A stretch of 26,518 bases of DNA from an uncultured Solirubrobacteraceae bacterium (lineage in GTDB: Bacteria > Actinomycetota > Thermoleophilia > Solirubrobacterales > Solirubrobacteraceae): positions 1 through 26,518 of the forward strand of contig CADCVT010000051.1 of the NCBI GenBank assembly GCA_902806215.1, in the 5' to 3' direction. Shown one piece after another: positions 1 to 7,600 of the stretch. Made by a program: the position numbers and the translations under genes. The notes beneath the pieces are model-generated. The model saw only the letters and a list, made by a program, of their open reading frames with translations, did not search any database and was not told where the DNA came from. The stretch's first letter is position 1; the number at the start of each line of letters is the position of its first letter.

Positions 1-80
1 ACCCGCGCGACCCCGAGGTCTCGCTGTGGCGGGCGGGACCCGACTGGGTCCTCGAGCCGCACCGGCCGCTGGTCGGCTAG
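1..80 (+). CDS. C-terminal end of an unidentified protein (partial)
   Basis: The first 80 bases contain an open frame on the plus strand that enters from the left edge and ends at a TAG at 78-80. It would encode about 25 residues ending in HRPLVG. The stop interlocks with the stop of the leftward tetR gene in the four bases CTAG (77-80), a common tail-to-tail arrangement in compact genomes. The fragment is too short to assign a family, and a chance open frame in GC-rich DNA cannot be excluded. Confidence 0.35.
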   Translation, partial: PRDPEVSLWRAGPDWVLEPHRPLVG

Positions 81-676
81 CCGCCGGTCGCCCGGTCCAC
101 GAACGGCCCGAGCAGCCGGGCGATCGCCTGGCCGTCGATCCCCGACGGGCTGGCGGGAAGCGCCGCGTAGCTGATCGCCAGGCGCACGACGGCCTCGGCG
201 AGCAGGCCGACGTCGGCCGAGTCGAGCCCGGGCCATCCCTCGAGCAGGAGCGCGGCGAGGCGGCCGGTCGCGCGCTCGAGGACCGGCTCGCCCTGCGTCG
301 TCACGAGCGGGAGCAGCTCGTCGGCGCCGTCGCCGCCGAGGAGCGTCCGCACGAGCGGATCCTCGGCCGCGGCCTTCAGGAAGACCTCGAACGCCGCCGC
401 CAGCGCGGCGACGGGCTCGGCGCGGTCGGCCAGCACCGCCTCCTGGACCGCGTCGACGAAGTGATCGACCTCGCGCAGCACGAAGGCCTGGGCGAGCTCG
501 CTGCGCGAGCCGAACTCGTTGTAGAGCGTCTGCCTGCTCACCCCCGCCAGGCGGGCGACCTCGGCCATCTTGAGGTCGCCCCACGTGCGCGTGCGCAGCT
601 GCGCCCGCACCGCGTCGAGCACCGTCGTGCGCAGCAGGTCGCGCGTCGCGACGGCGAACGGGGTCGGGCCGCTCAT
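77..676 (-). CDS. TetR-family transcriptional regulator, likely of the alkB operon
   Basis: This 199-residue protein has the TetR plan: an N-terminal helix-turn-helix domain (about residues 14-60, with AEVARLAGVSRQTLYNEF covering the recognition helix) followed by an all-helical ligand and dimer domain. The ATG at 676 is chosen because it overlaps the TGA of the rubredoxin gene in a TCAT/ATGA junction (673-676); the open frame extends upstream, but only into rubredoxin coding sequence. It is the third gene after alkB and rubredoxin. TetR regulators encoded beside alkB are known in Actinobacteria to repress alkane oxidation and respond to fatty-acid products, so the same role is inferred here. 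The ligand cannot be read from the sequence. Confidence 0.9.
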   Translation of the reverse strand: MSGPTPFAVATRDLLRTTVLDAVRAQLRTRTWGDLKMAEVARLAGVSRQTLYNEFGSRSELAQAFVLREVDHFVDAVQEAVLADRAEPVAALAAAFEVFLKAAAEDPLVRTLLGGDGADELLPLVTTQGEPVLERATGRLAALLLEGWPGLDSADVGLLAEAVVRLAISYAALPASPSGIDGQAIARLLGPFVDRATGG

Positions 677-837
677 GCCACGGGCTCGAAGTCCACCTTG
701 TCCTCCACGCCGCAGTCCGGGCAGTGCCAGTCGTCGGGGACCTCCGACCACGGCGTGCCGGCCGGGAACCCCTCACGCGGGTTGCCGGCGGCCTCGTCGT
801 ACGTGTAGCCGCACTCGGGACAGCGGAAGGCGCTCAT
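673..837 (-). CDS. Rubredoxin, electron donor to alkane monooxygenase
   Basis: A 54-residue rubredoxin with both iron-binding knuckles: CPECG at residues 7-11 and CPDCG at 39-43, four cysteines that would hold one Fe(SCys)4 centre. The intervening WSEVPDDW motif is typical of the family. In the alkane pathway a reductase passes NAD(P)H electrons to rubredoxin, which feeds the di-iron site of AlkB. Translational coupling supports this role: its ATG (837) overlaps the alkB stop by four bases and its stop overlaps the tetR start by four bases. No rubredoxin reductase lies in the window. The knuckle spacing resembles the AlkG2-like group known to support AlkB activity; that sub-typing is from memory. 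Confidence 0.95.
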   Translation of the reverse strand: MSAFRCPECGYTYDEAAGNPREGFPAGTPWSEVPDDWHCPDCGVEDKVDFEPVA

Positions 838-2042
838 GCCGCGACGGGACGGTAGCGGCGCATCACCTTCTCGCGGCGACGCGGATCGATGTTGGCACGG
901 GAGATGTCGCCGTCGTAGTGGGCAAGCACGCGCGGGTCCATCACGCGGCGCCACAGCGGCGGGAGGAGCGCGAGCACGATCATCGTCGCGTAGCCGCTGG
1001 GCAGCTCCGGCGCCTCGTCGAAGTGGCGCAGCGCCTGGAACCGGCGGGTCGGATGCGCGTGGTGGTCCGAGTGGCGCTGCAGGTGGTAGAGCAGGACGTT
1101 CGAGGAGACGTTGTCGCTGTTCCACGAGTGGTGCGGCTGCGTGCGCTCGTACCGGTCGGTGCCGTCGTCGCGCTTGTCGCGCAGCAGGCCGTAGTGCTCG
1201 AGGTAGTTGACGACCTCGAGCAGGCTGAACCCGAACACCGCCTGCACGAGCAGCCACGGCAGGACCTCGACGCCGAAGATCGCAGTGAGCGCGCCGAAGA
1301 GCACGACCGTCATCGCCCAGGCGTTGAGGATGTCGTTCTTCGGCGTGAGCATCCCCGACTCGAGGCGCTCGAGCCGCTTAGTCTCGAGCTCCCACGCCGA
1401 CGTCAGGCTGCCCTTCACCGTGCGCGGCCAGAAGCGGTAGAAGCTCTCGCCCATCCGTGAGCTCGCGGGATCCTCCGGCGTCGCGACGCGCACGTGGTGG
1501 CCGCGGTTGTGCTCGATGAAGAAGTGGCCGTAGCCGGTCTGGGCGAGCGCGACCTTGCTGAGCCAGCGCTCCATGCTCGCGCGCTTGTGGCCGAGCTCGT
1601 GCGCGGTGTTGATGGCGATGCCGCTGACGCAGCCGACGGTCAGCGCCAGGCCGAGCGACTCGATCACGCCGAGGCCCTGCGTCCCCCACAGCCAGCAGGC
1701 GAGGACGAGCGAGCCGTACTGCAGCGGCAGGAACGCGTAGGTGCACCAGCGGTAGAAGCGGTCCTGCTCGAGCCACTTGATGACACTGTCGGGCGGGTTC
1801 GCGTTGTCCTTGCCGATGATGGTGTCGAGCACCGGCATGACGCCGAACACGAACATCGGGCCCCAGAACCACAACACGCCGAGGCCGGTGAGCTCGACGA
1901 GGCCCCAGGCCATGAGGGGCAGCAGCGGGACGAGCAGTCCGAGCAGCCATGCGTAGCGCTTCGGGTCGCGCCAGGTGGCCGGGCTCAGCTCGGTCTCGTC
2001 GCGGTGATGATGGTGATGGTCGTGGACAGCTTCCGCGCTCAT
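834..2042 (-). CDS. alkB: Alkane 1-monooxygenase
   Basis: A 402-residue integral-membrane non-haem di-iron hydroxylase that oxidises the terminal methyl of n-alkanes to a primary alcohol. All histidine motifs of the family are present: HELGHK at 148-153, EHNRGHH at 177-183, NYLEHYGL at 279-286 and LQRHSDHHAHPTRRF at 321-335. Hydrophobic stretches near 32-76, 100-145 and 240-280 fit the usual six-helix fold, and the length matches AlkB from other Actinobacteria. The start at 2042 gives a normal N-terminus, though the frame is open further upstream. Oddity: the first 15 residues include HDHHHHH (7-13), which is not part of the catalytic set. It heads the alkB-rubredoxin-tetR operon and has no Shine-Dalgarno sequence. 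Confidence 0.97.
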   Translation of the reverse strand: MSAEAVHDHHHHHRDETELSPATWRDPKRYAWLLGLLVPLLPLMAWGLVELTGLGVLWFWGPMFVFGVMPVLDTIIGKDNANPPDSVIKWLEQDRFYRWCTYAFLPLQYGSLVLACWLWGTQGLGVIESLGLALTVGCVSGIAINTAHELGHKRASMERWLSKVALAQTGYGHFFIEHNRGHHVRVATPEDPASSRMGESFYRFWPRTVKGSLTSAWELETKRLERLESGMLTPKNDILNAWAMTVVLFGALTAIFGVEVLPWLLVQAVFGFSLLEVVNYLEHYGLLRDKRDDGTDRYERTQPHHSWNSDNVSSNVLLYHLQRHSDHHAHPTRRFQALRHFDEAPELPSGYATMIVLALLPPLWRRVMDPRVLAHYDGDISRANIDPRRREKVMRRYRPVAA

Positions 2043-2050
2043 GACGCGTA

Positions 2051-2077
2051 GCTTTACAGATTCTCCGCTTTTGTCAA
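2051..2077 (-). promoter_or_regulatory. Candidate alkB promoter and operator
   Basis: The 64-bp gap upstream of alkB is the only AT-rich patch nearby. Read leftwards it has a perfect -35 hexamer TTGACA (2077-2072) and a weaker -10-like TAAAGC (2056-2051) with a short 15-bp spacer. Transcription would begin within a few bases of the ATG, which suits the missing ribosome binding site. TTTGACA and TGTAAA at the two ends form an imperfect inverted repeat that could be the TetR site. This is inferred from pattern only. Confidence 0.4.
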
Positions 2078-2106
2078 ACACCGCGTCAAGCGGCCCCGTC
2101 CGCAAG

Positions 2107-2742
2107 TCAGGCGTCGACCACCCGCGAGTCGACCGCGTAGTCGTGCAGCGCGCGGTTCTGTTCATCGAAGAACGGCCACAGGAAGTCGGCGAGGTACGCG
2201 AGCCCGCCGGTGATCGAGCCCGCGATCCCGAACGCGAGGCCCTTGACCACCACCTCGCGCAGGACCGACCACCAGAAGTCGACGGGCTTGCCGTTCGCCC
2301 GGACGACCCGACAGCCGGTGACCATCTTCCCGAGCGTCTGGCCGTTCGTGCGCGCCATGAGCAGCGGCGCGTACAGCAGCGCCATGAACGCGAAGACGAT
2401 CGAGAACAGGAACAGGCTGACGATGATCTCGCCGACGCCTCCCTCGCCGTCGGAGAAGAAGCCGGCGCCCAGCGCGGCGAGCACGAGAAGCGTGACGCCG
2501 ACGACGATGGTCCCGTCGACGAGCGCGGCGACCGCACGCTTCCACCACGGCGCGAACGGCGCGCCCGGCCCGATGCGCTGCGGGCGCGGCGGGGGTGAGA
2601 ACGCGCCCGGAGGCGCGGGGCCGCTGCCGCCGTACGACGGCGCAGGCCGCTCGGGGGTCGCCGGGCCCGGTGCCGCCGGCGGCACGGGCGTCGCCGGCCG
2701 GTCGTCGCCGAGCGGGTCGCCCGAGGTCAGGCCGTCGTCCAT
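2107..2742 (-). CDS. RDD-family membrane protein
   Basis: A 211-residue protein. The first 70 residues are rich in proline, glycine and alanine and probably cytosolic; from about residue 75 an RDD domain follows (WWKRAVAALVDGTIVV, later NGQTLGKMVTGCRVV and FWWSVLREVVVKGL), with three or four hydrophobic helices. RDD proteins are widespread and mostly of unknown function; some have been linked to ion or sodium/proton transport. The ATG at 2742 overlaps the end of the preceding membrane-protein gene by 16 bp, so the two are probably translationally coupled. I can assign the family but no substrate. Confidence 0.85.
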   Translation of the reverse strand: MDDGLTSGDPLGDDRPATPVPPAAPGPATPERPAPSYGGSGPAPPGAFSPPPRPQRIGPGAPFAPWWKRAVAALVDGTIVVGVTLLVLAALGAGFFSDGEGGVGEIIVSLFLFSIVFAFMALLYAPLLMARTNGQTLGKMVTGCRVVRANGKPVDFWWSVLREVVVKGLAFGIAGSITGGLAYLADFLWPFFDEQNRALHDYAVDSRVVDA

Positions 2743-3437
2743 GCCGCTGCGTCCATGGGGGGAAGCTCCTCTTCGTCGAGCACTTCGCGCTCGCCGCGCC
2801 GCAACAGCCGCAGCCCGAGGGCCGCGGAGGACAGCAGCGCGAGCGCGCCGAGGGTGATCTGCACGGACACGATGCCGCGCTCGGTCCAGTAGACGTCGTC
2901 GAGCTCGAGCAACAGCGCGCTCTCGTCGAGCGTCAGCGCGACGCCGAAGCCGAACGGCAGCGCGAGCCACGGGTCGAGCTCCTGGTTGCGCGAGATGACC
3001 GAGGCGCCGCCCGCGAGGAACGCGATCGCGATGCCGGGCACGAAGTGGTGGATGTGCCGCCCGCCCCAGCGGTAGTTGCGCAGCGGACCGACCCGTCCGT
3101 AGCGGCGGATGATGAACGTGGTCAGCCGCGTGAGGCCGAACGTCATCGAGAACGAGCCGAGCAGGTTGAACAGCGCGTTCTCGCGCGTCGAACCCCCCTG
3201 GTAGCCGGCCACCGCGACCTCGACCGTCTCGCGGACCGCCTCGTCGGCGGCCTGGACGATCTCGACCGGCTCGGCGATCTCGGTCGGCAGCGGCGCCGAC
3301 CCCTTCGTCCAGACGCGCGCGAGCTCGCCGAACAGCACGACGCCGGTGGTCCCCAGAGCGGCGACGCCGAGCGCCCAGGTGCGCCGGTCGACGCGCAGCT
3401 GCCGTCGCTGCGCACGCGACAGCTTCAGCGGCGTCAC
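2727..3437 (-). CDS. Unrecognised integral membrane protein with an RHIHHF motif
   Basis: A 236-residue protein whose family I do not recognise. A basic N-terminus (RAQRRQLRVDRR) leads into a first hydrophobic helix, then a hydrophilic stretch rich in glutamate and valine, then a core with RWGGRHIHHFVPGI, several further helices and an acidic DESALLLELDD segment, ending in a charged tail. The HxHH cluster plus conserved-looking acids could bind a metal, but that is only suggestion. The GTG start at 3437 is chosen because GTGA overlaps the stop of the acyltransferase gene; the frame is open further upstream. It is the middle gene of a three-gene overlapping unit. Confidence 0.8.
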   Translation of the reverse strand: MTPLKLSRAQRRQLRVDRRTWALGVAALGTTGVVLFGELARVWTKGSAPLPTEIAEPVEIVQAADEAVRETVEVAVAGYQGGSTRENALFNLLGSFSMTFGLTRLTTFIIRRYGRVGPLRNYRWGGRHIHHFVPGIAIAFLAGGASVISRNQELDPWLALPFGFGVALTLDESALLLELDDVYWTERGIVSVQITLGALALLSSAALGLRLLRRGEREVLDEEELPPMDAAAWTTA

Positions 3438-4114
3438 CGCCAGCGCTCCAGCAGGTCCTCGTCCGAGACCCGGCGCACCTCGCGCGCGGGAACGCCCATG
3501 ACGACCGCGCGCGAGCGCACGTCGTTGACGACGACGGCACCCGCGGCCACGAACGCCTCCTCGCCGACCTCGACGCCGGGGGCGATCGTCACGCCGCCGC
3601 CGATGCGGCACGCGCGGCGCAGCGTGGCGCCGCGTATCGGCGCCGCTCGGTCCTGGCGCATCATGGTGTTGTCGTTCGTCGTCGTGACCCCGGGTCCTAC
3701 GAAGACGTCGTCCTCGACGACGGAGAACCCGGTCACGTAGACCATCGTCTGGATCGAGACCCGCGCCCCGACCACGACGTCGTTGTCGATCGCGCTGCCG
3801 CGGCCGACGAGCGAGCCGTCGCCGACCTGCGCGCGCTCGCGCACGTAGGCCTGGTCGCCGATGACCGCGCCGGCGCCGATGCGCGCGCTGGCGAAGACGA
3901 TCGCCGCCGTGCAGATCTTCGTGCCCGCGCCGATGACGAGCGGTTCGTCGGAGTCCGAGCCGCGCGCGGTCCGCTTGCCGAGCACCGCGTTGTCCTGGAT
4001 CTGGCAACCGTCGCCGATCACGACGCCGTCGTGGACGACGACGTTCACGCCAAACTGGACGCCCTCGCCGACGGAGGCCGTCGGGTTGAGGACGAGGCCG
4101 GGTGCAGCTGGCAC
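3434..4114 (-). CDS. Hexapeptide-repeat (left-handed beta-helix) acyltransferase, WbpD-like
   Basis: A 226-residue protein built almost wholly of [LIV]-G-x4 hexapeptide turns (for example VVIGDGCQIQDNAVLG, ARIGAGAVIGD, VTIAPGVEVGEEAFVAAGAVV), the signature of trimeric left-handed beta-helix acetyl- or acyltransferases. The loop TTTNDNTMMRQD and the end GVPAREV resemble acetyl-CoA-dependent sugar N-acetyltransferases of the WbpD/WlbB type, which act on UDP-3-amino uronic acids. It is divergent from a WbpB-like dehydrogenase gene only 21 bp away, which fits that pathway, but the substrate is inferred. The start is GTG at 4114, preceded by a TAAGGT box at seven bases and no ribosome binding site, suggesting a leaderless message. 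Confidence 0.85.
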   Translation of the reverse strand: MPAAPGLVLNPTASVGEGVQFGVNVVVHDGVVIGDGCQIQDNAVLGKRTARGSDSDEPLVIGAGTKICTAAIVFASARIGAGAVIGDQAYVRERAQVGDGSLVGRGSAIDNDVVVGARVSIQTMVYVTGFSVVEDDVFVGPGVTTTNDNTMMRQDRAAPIRGATLRRACRIGGGVTIAPGVEVGEEAFVAAGAVVVNDVRSRAVVMGVPAREVRRVSDEDLLERWR

Positions 4115-4135
4115 GCGAAGTACCTTACGTGACCG
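4115..4135. promoter_or_regulatory. Symmetric bidirectional promoter between divergent sugar genes
   Basis: Only 21 bp separate the two divergent start codons. At its centre lies TACCTTA (4121-4127). On the plus strand this gives a -10 box TACCTT ending nine bases before the ATG at 4136; on the minus strand it gives TAAGGT ending seven bases before the GTG at 4114. Both fit the actinobacterial TANNNT consensus at leaderless spacing, so one double-stranded element probably serves as the -10 in both directions. Inferred from sequence only. Confidence 0.5.
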
Positions 4136-5125
4136 ATGCGCGGCGCAGTCCTAGGGCTCGGCATGATCGGCCGGCACCACGCGCGGATCCTCCAGTCCGC
4201 GGGCAGCGACGCGTTCGCAGGCGCCGTCGATCCCGGCGGCGACCGCTTCGGCGCGCTGCACGATCCCGCGCTGCTGTTCGGGTCGATCGACGAGCTGCTG
4301 GAGCGCTCGAAGCCGGACTTCGCCGTCGTCGCGGTCCCGACCGAGGAGCACCTGCCCGCGGTGGAGCAGCTCGCCGCCGCCGGGGTTCACGTGCTCGTCG
4401 AGAAGCCGCTGGCGGCAACCGCGGACGAGGCGCGCGAGATCATCGCCGCCGTCGATCGCGCGGGCGTGCGCGGCGCGGTCGGGCACGTCGAGCGCTACAA
4501 CCCCGCACTGCTTGCGGCCCGCGAGCGGATCGGCGAGCTCGGCGAGCTCATCTCGATCGCCACCGAGCGCAAGGGCCCGTTCCCGGCGCGCATCAAGGAC
4601 GTCGGCGTCGTGAAGGACCTCGCGACGCACGACCTCGACCTCGTCCGCTGGATCGGCGCGAGCCCGGTGGAGGCCGTCGCCGCGCAGTGCTCGCATCGCA
4701 TGGGCCGCGAGCACGAGGACCTCGTCCTCGCCACCGGCCGGCTCGCCAGCGGCGTGACGTTCAACTCGCAGGTCGACTGGCTGACCCCGATGAAGTCGCG
4801 CTCGACCCGGATTCTCGGCGAGCGCGGGATGCTGCTCGCGAACACGCTGACCGGCGACCTCACCCTGTACGAGAACGCCGACCGCCCGATCGAGTGGGCG
4901 GCGACGCAGCAGCTGCGCGGCGTCTCGGAGGGCAACGCGATCCGCTTCGCGCTGGACCGCCGCGAGCCGCTCGTCGTCGAGCACGAGGCGTTCCGCGCGT
5001 ACGTGGCCGGCGACGACGGCGCGCCGGTCGTGCCGCTCGAGGCGGGCCTCGAGACCGTCGTGACCGCCGAGGCCGTCCTCGAGAGCGCGCGCACCGGCGA
5101 GACCGTGAGGCTGACGCCGGCATGA
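4136..5125 (+). CDS. Gfo/Idh/MocA oxidoreductase, probable UDP-sugar 3-dehydrogenase (WbpB-like)
   Basis: A 329-residue NAD(P)-dependent dehydrogenase. The Rossmann motif VLGLGMIGRHHA is at residues 5-16, the EKP nicotinamide motif at 89-91, GHVERYNP at about 117-124 and a catalytic-region DLATHDLDL around 160-168. The ERYNP and THDxD pattern is typical of enzymes related to WbpB/WlbA, which oxidise C3 of UDP-N-acetyl-glucosaminuronic acid, or of UDP-GlcNAc 3-dehydrogenases. The ATG at 4136 is the only start that keeps the nucleotide-binding motif. Its TGA overlaps the ATG of the next gene by four bases, so it is co-translated with the nucleotide-sugar dehydrogenase. The precise sugar is inferred from neighbours. 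Confidence 0.88.
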   Translation: MRGAVLGLGMIGRHHARILQSAGSDAFAGAVDPGGDRFGALHDPALLFGSIDELLERSKPDFAVVAVPTEEHLPAVEQLAAAGVHVLVEKPLAATADEAREIIAAVDRAGVRGAVGHVERYNPALLAARERIGELGELISIATERKGPFPARIKDVGVVKDLATHDLDLVRWIGASPVEAVAAQCSHRMGREHEDLVLATGRLASGVTFNSQVDWLTPMKSRSTRILGERGMLLANTLTGDLTLYENADRPIEWAATQQLRGVSEGNAIRFALDRREPLVVEHEAFRAYVAGDDGAPVVPLEAGLETVVTAEAVLESARTGETVRLTPA

Positions 5126-6369
5126 AGGCGGTCGTCGTTGCCCTTGGCAAGGTCGGCCTGCCGCTGGCCGCGCAGATCGCCGGTGCCGGCCACGAGGTGG
5201 TGGGTTGCGACATCGATCCGCGCGTGGTCGAGCTCGTCAACCGGGGGGAACCTCCGTTTCCCGGCGAGGCCGACCTCGACACGGTCCTTCGCGCGGCCGT
5301 CGACGCGGGGCGCCTGCGCGCGGTCGCCGACACCACGGCGGCCGTGGCCGAGGGTGCCGACCTCGTCGTCGCCGTCCCGCCGCTCTACGTCGACGCGGAC
5401 GCCAAGCCCGACTGGGGCGCGCTCGACGCCGTGACCGACGCGATCGCCCGCGGCCTCCAGCCCGGGACGACGGTCGTGATCGAGACCACCGTGCCGGTGG
5501 GGACGACCCGCAACCGGATCGCGCCGCGGCTCGAGGCCGGCAGCGGTCTGCAGGGCGAGCAGGACTTCTACACCGCGTTCTCGCCCGAGCGCGTGTTCAG
5601 CGGCCGCGTGTTCCAGGACCTCGCGACGTACCCCAAGCTCGTCGGCGGCCTCAGCGCGGCGGGCGAGCAGCGCTGCGCGGAGCTGTACGCGTCGTTCCTC
5701 ACCGCCGAGATCTGGGCGATGCAGGGCGCCGAGGCGGCCGAGCTGGCGAAGCTCGCCGAGACCACCTACCGCGACGTGAACATCGCGCTGGCCAACGAGC
5801 TCGCCCGCGCGGCCGACGCGATCGGCGTCGACGTCGAGCACGTCATCACCGCTTCGAACTCGCAGCCGTTCAGCCACATCCACAAGCCCGGCGTCGCCGT
5901 CGGCGGGCACTGCATCCCGGTCTATCCGCGCTTCTTCCTCGAGGGCGCGCCCGGCGCGCAGATCCCCCGCGTCGCGCGCGACGTCAACGAGGCGATGCCC
6001 GCGTACGCGGTCGACCTGCTCGGCGAGGTCGAGGGCCACACCGTCCTCGTGCTCGGCGTCGCCTACCGCGGCGGGGTGAAGGAGGACGCGTTCAGCGGCG
6101 CCGCGTCCCTGCGCGAGGTGCTCAAGCGCCGCGGAGCCCGGCCGGTGTTCGCCGACCCGCTCTACAGCGACGACGAGCTGCGCGCCCACGGGTACGAGCC
6201 GTGGGACGGCGCGCACGCCGACGCCGCGATCGTGCAGGCCGACCACGCCGAGTACGCGTCGCTGACGTCCGCGCACCTGCCCGGCGTCGCGCGCATCGTC
6301 GACGGGCGCGGCGTGCTCGACGCGTCGCTCTTCCCGGGCGTGCCGGTCAAGCGGATCGGGCGGCCCTAG
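5122..6369 (+). CDS. Nucleotide-sugar (UDP-GlcNAc/ManNAc-type) 6-dehydrogenase
   Basis: A 415-residue member of the UDP-glucose/GDP-mannose dehydrogenase family, which oxidises the C6 hydroxyl of a UDP sugar to the uronic acid with two NAD. Visible signatures: N-terminal GKVGLPLAAQIAGAGHEV (9-26), ETTVPVGTT (121-129), SPERV (154-158), the catalytic lysine region AELAKLAETTYRDVN (206-220) and the catalytic cysteine C264 in GGHCIPVYP. The C-terminal UDP-binding domain follows from about 300. The GGHCIPVYP loop is closer to UDP-GlcNAc (WbpA) and UDP-ManNAc (WecC) enzymes than to UDP-glucose dehydrogenase. The start is fixed by an ATGA overlap with the upstream gene. Confidence 0.92.
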   Translation: MKAVVVALGKVGLPLAAQIAGAGHEVVGCDIDPRVVELVNRGEPPFPGEADLDTVLRAAVDAGRLRAVADTTAAVAEGADLVVAVPPLYVDADAKPDWGALDAVTDAIARGLQPGTTVVIETTVPVGTTRNRIAPRLEAGSGLQGEQDFYTAFSPERVFSGRVFQDLATYPKLVGGLSAAGEQRCAELYASFLTAEIWAMQGAEAAELAKLAETTYRDVNIALANELARAADAIGVDVEHVITASNSQPFSHIHKPGVAVGGHCIPVYPRFFLEGAPGAQIPRVARDVNEAMPAYAVDLLGEVEGHTVLVLGVAYRGGVKEDAFSGAASLREVLKRRGARPVFADPLYSDDELRAHGYEPWDGAHADAAIVQADHAEYASLTSAHLPGVARIVDGRGVLDASLFPGVPVKRIGRP

Positions 6370-6421
6370 CGGTCCTGTCTCCGCCGCGGTCCGCGACCGC
6401 TCGCTCGGTGCGGGGACAACG

Positions 6422-6454
6422 CGCCACTCGCTCGGCTGAAGAGCGCGAGTGGCG
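6422..6454. terminator. Hairpin between convergent genes
   Basis: CGCCACTCGC (6422-6431) pairs perfectly with GCGAGTGGCG (6445-6454) across a 13-base loop, in the gap between the rightward dehydrogenase and the leftward epimerase. There is no T-tract, as is common in Actinobacteria. It could end transcripts from both sides. Confidence 0.5.
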
Positions 6455-6516
6455 AGCTTCCTACCGTAGAGGTGGTCAAGTCGACACTCGGTGGATCGAG
6501 CCGGGCGAGTGGCGAG
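6445..6516. repeat. Short direct repeat in the intergenic region
   Basis: GCGAGTGGCGAG occurs at 6445-6456 and again at 6505-6516, and its complement forms the left arm of the hairpin at 6422-6431. Three related copies in about 95 bp look like decay or duplication of a terminator arm rather than coding sequence. Confidence 0.5.
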
Positions 6517-6541
6517 TTGTGCACGCGAGCAGCGGCGGAGC

Positions 6542-7600
6542 TCAGCGCGAGCCGACGAACGAGGCGAGTGCCGCGACGACGCGCTCGCCCGCCCTCCCGT
6601 CGCCGTAGAGCTCTGGCCGCTCGGACGGCATCGGACGCGACAGAGCGGACACCGCCGCGGAAGCGTCGAGGTCCACCAGCACGTTCCACCCGGACGAGAC
6701 CGTCTCGACCCACTCCGTCGTGTCGCGCAGCGTCACGCACGGCACGCCGGCGAGGTAGGCCTCCTTCTGCACGCCCCCGGAGTCCGTGAGCACCGCCCGC
6801 GCGCGGACGAGCAGCGACGTGAAGTCCAGGTAGCCGAGCGGCGGCAGCACGAGGAGGTGGCGTTCGACCTCGTCGAGCAGGCCGGCGTCCTCGAGCCGAG
6901 CGCGGGTGCGCGGGTGCAGCGGCAGGACGACCTTGTGCGGCACCGCGCGCAGCAGCGCGACGAGCGCGCGCAGGCGGTCGGGATCGTCGACGTTGCCCGC
7001 GCGGTGCGCGGTGGCGAGGACGAACTGCGAAGGGAACGACGACGGCAGCGGCGTGTCCTGCACGATCGGCTGGATCGCGTAGGCCATGTCGACCATGACG
7101 TCGCCGACGAGCTCGACGGCGCCCGCGACGCGTTCGGCCCGCAGGTTGTCGACCGCGGTCTGCGACGGCGCGAGCAGGAGCGATGACAGGTGGTCGACGA
7201 GCACCCGGTTGAGCTCCTCGGGCATGCGCCGGTCGAACGACCGCATGCCCGCCTCGACGTGCGAGACGGGGACACCGGCCTGCGCGCTCGCGAGGCCGCC
7301 GGCGAGCGTGGAGTTCGTGTCGCCGTAGACGAGCACGACGTCGGGTTCGACGTCGCGGACGATCGGCTCGAGCGCCTCGAGCATCCGCGCGGTCTGCGAC
7401 GTGTTCGACCCGCCGTGGATGTCGAGCACGATCTCCGGGCGCGGGATCCGCAGCTCCTCGAAGAACACGGTCGAAAAGTCGTCGTCGTGGTGCTGGCCCG
7501 TGTGGACGAGCCACTCCTCGTGCGCGGCGCGCAGGGTCCGCGACACCGCCGCCGCCTTGACGAACTGCGGCCGGTTGCCGATGACGGTGAGGACCTTCAA
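6542..7600 (-). CDS. UDP-N-acetylglucosamine 2-epimerase (non-hydrolysing, WecB/WbpI family)
   Basis: A 352-residue enzyme of the family that interconverts UDP-GlcNAc-type and UDP-ManNAc-type sugars. Motifs in order: TVIGNRPQFVKAA at 5-17, HTGQH at 33-37, VYGDTNST at 91-98, SHVEAGMRSFDRRMPEELNR at 113-132, TAHRAGN with the catalytic histidine in the second half, and DSGGVQKEAYLAGVPCVTLR towards the end. The length is normal. The start is a TTG at 7600 that overlaps the aminotransferase TGA in the four bases TTGA; no ATG or GTG lies before the first motif without running into the upstream gene. It could serve the WbpI step of the sugar pathway encoded opposite. Confidence 0.93.
   Translation of the reverse strand: MKVLTVIGNRPQFVKAAAVSRTLRAAHEEWLVHTGQHHDDDFSTVFFEELRIPRPEIVLDIHGGSNTSQTARMLEALEPIVRDVEPDVVLVYGDTNSTLAGGLASAQAGVPVSHVEAGMRSFDRRMPEELNRVLVDHLSSLLLAPSQTAVDNLRAERVAGAVELVGDVMVDMAYAIQPIVQDTPLPSSFPSQFVLATAHRAGNVDDPDRLRALVALLRAVPHKVVLPLHPRTRARLEDAGLLDEVERHLLVLPPLGYLDFTSLLVRARAVLTDSGGVQKEAYLAGVPCVTLRDTTEWVETVSSGWNVLVDLDASAAVSALSRPMPSERPELYGDGRAGERVVAALASFVGSR

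Noticed and set aside
3438..4007. Extended N-terminus for the HH-motif membrane protein
   Set aside because: The upstream extension is antisense-like Arg/Gly-rich sequence within the acyltransferase gene; GTGA coupling supports the start at 3437.
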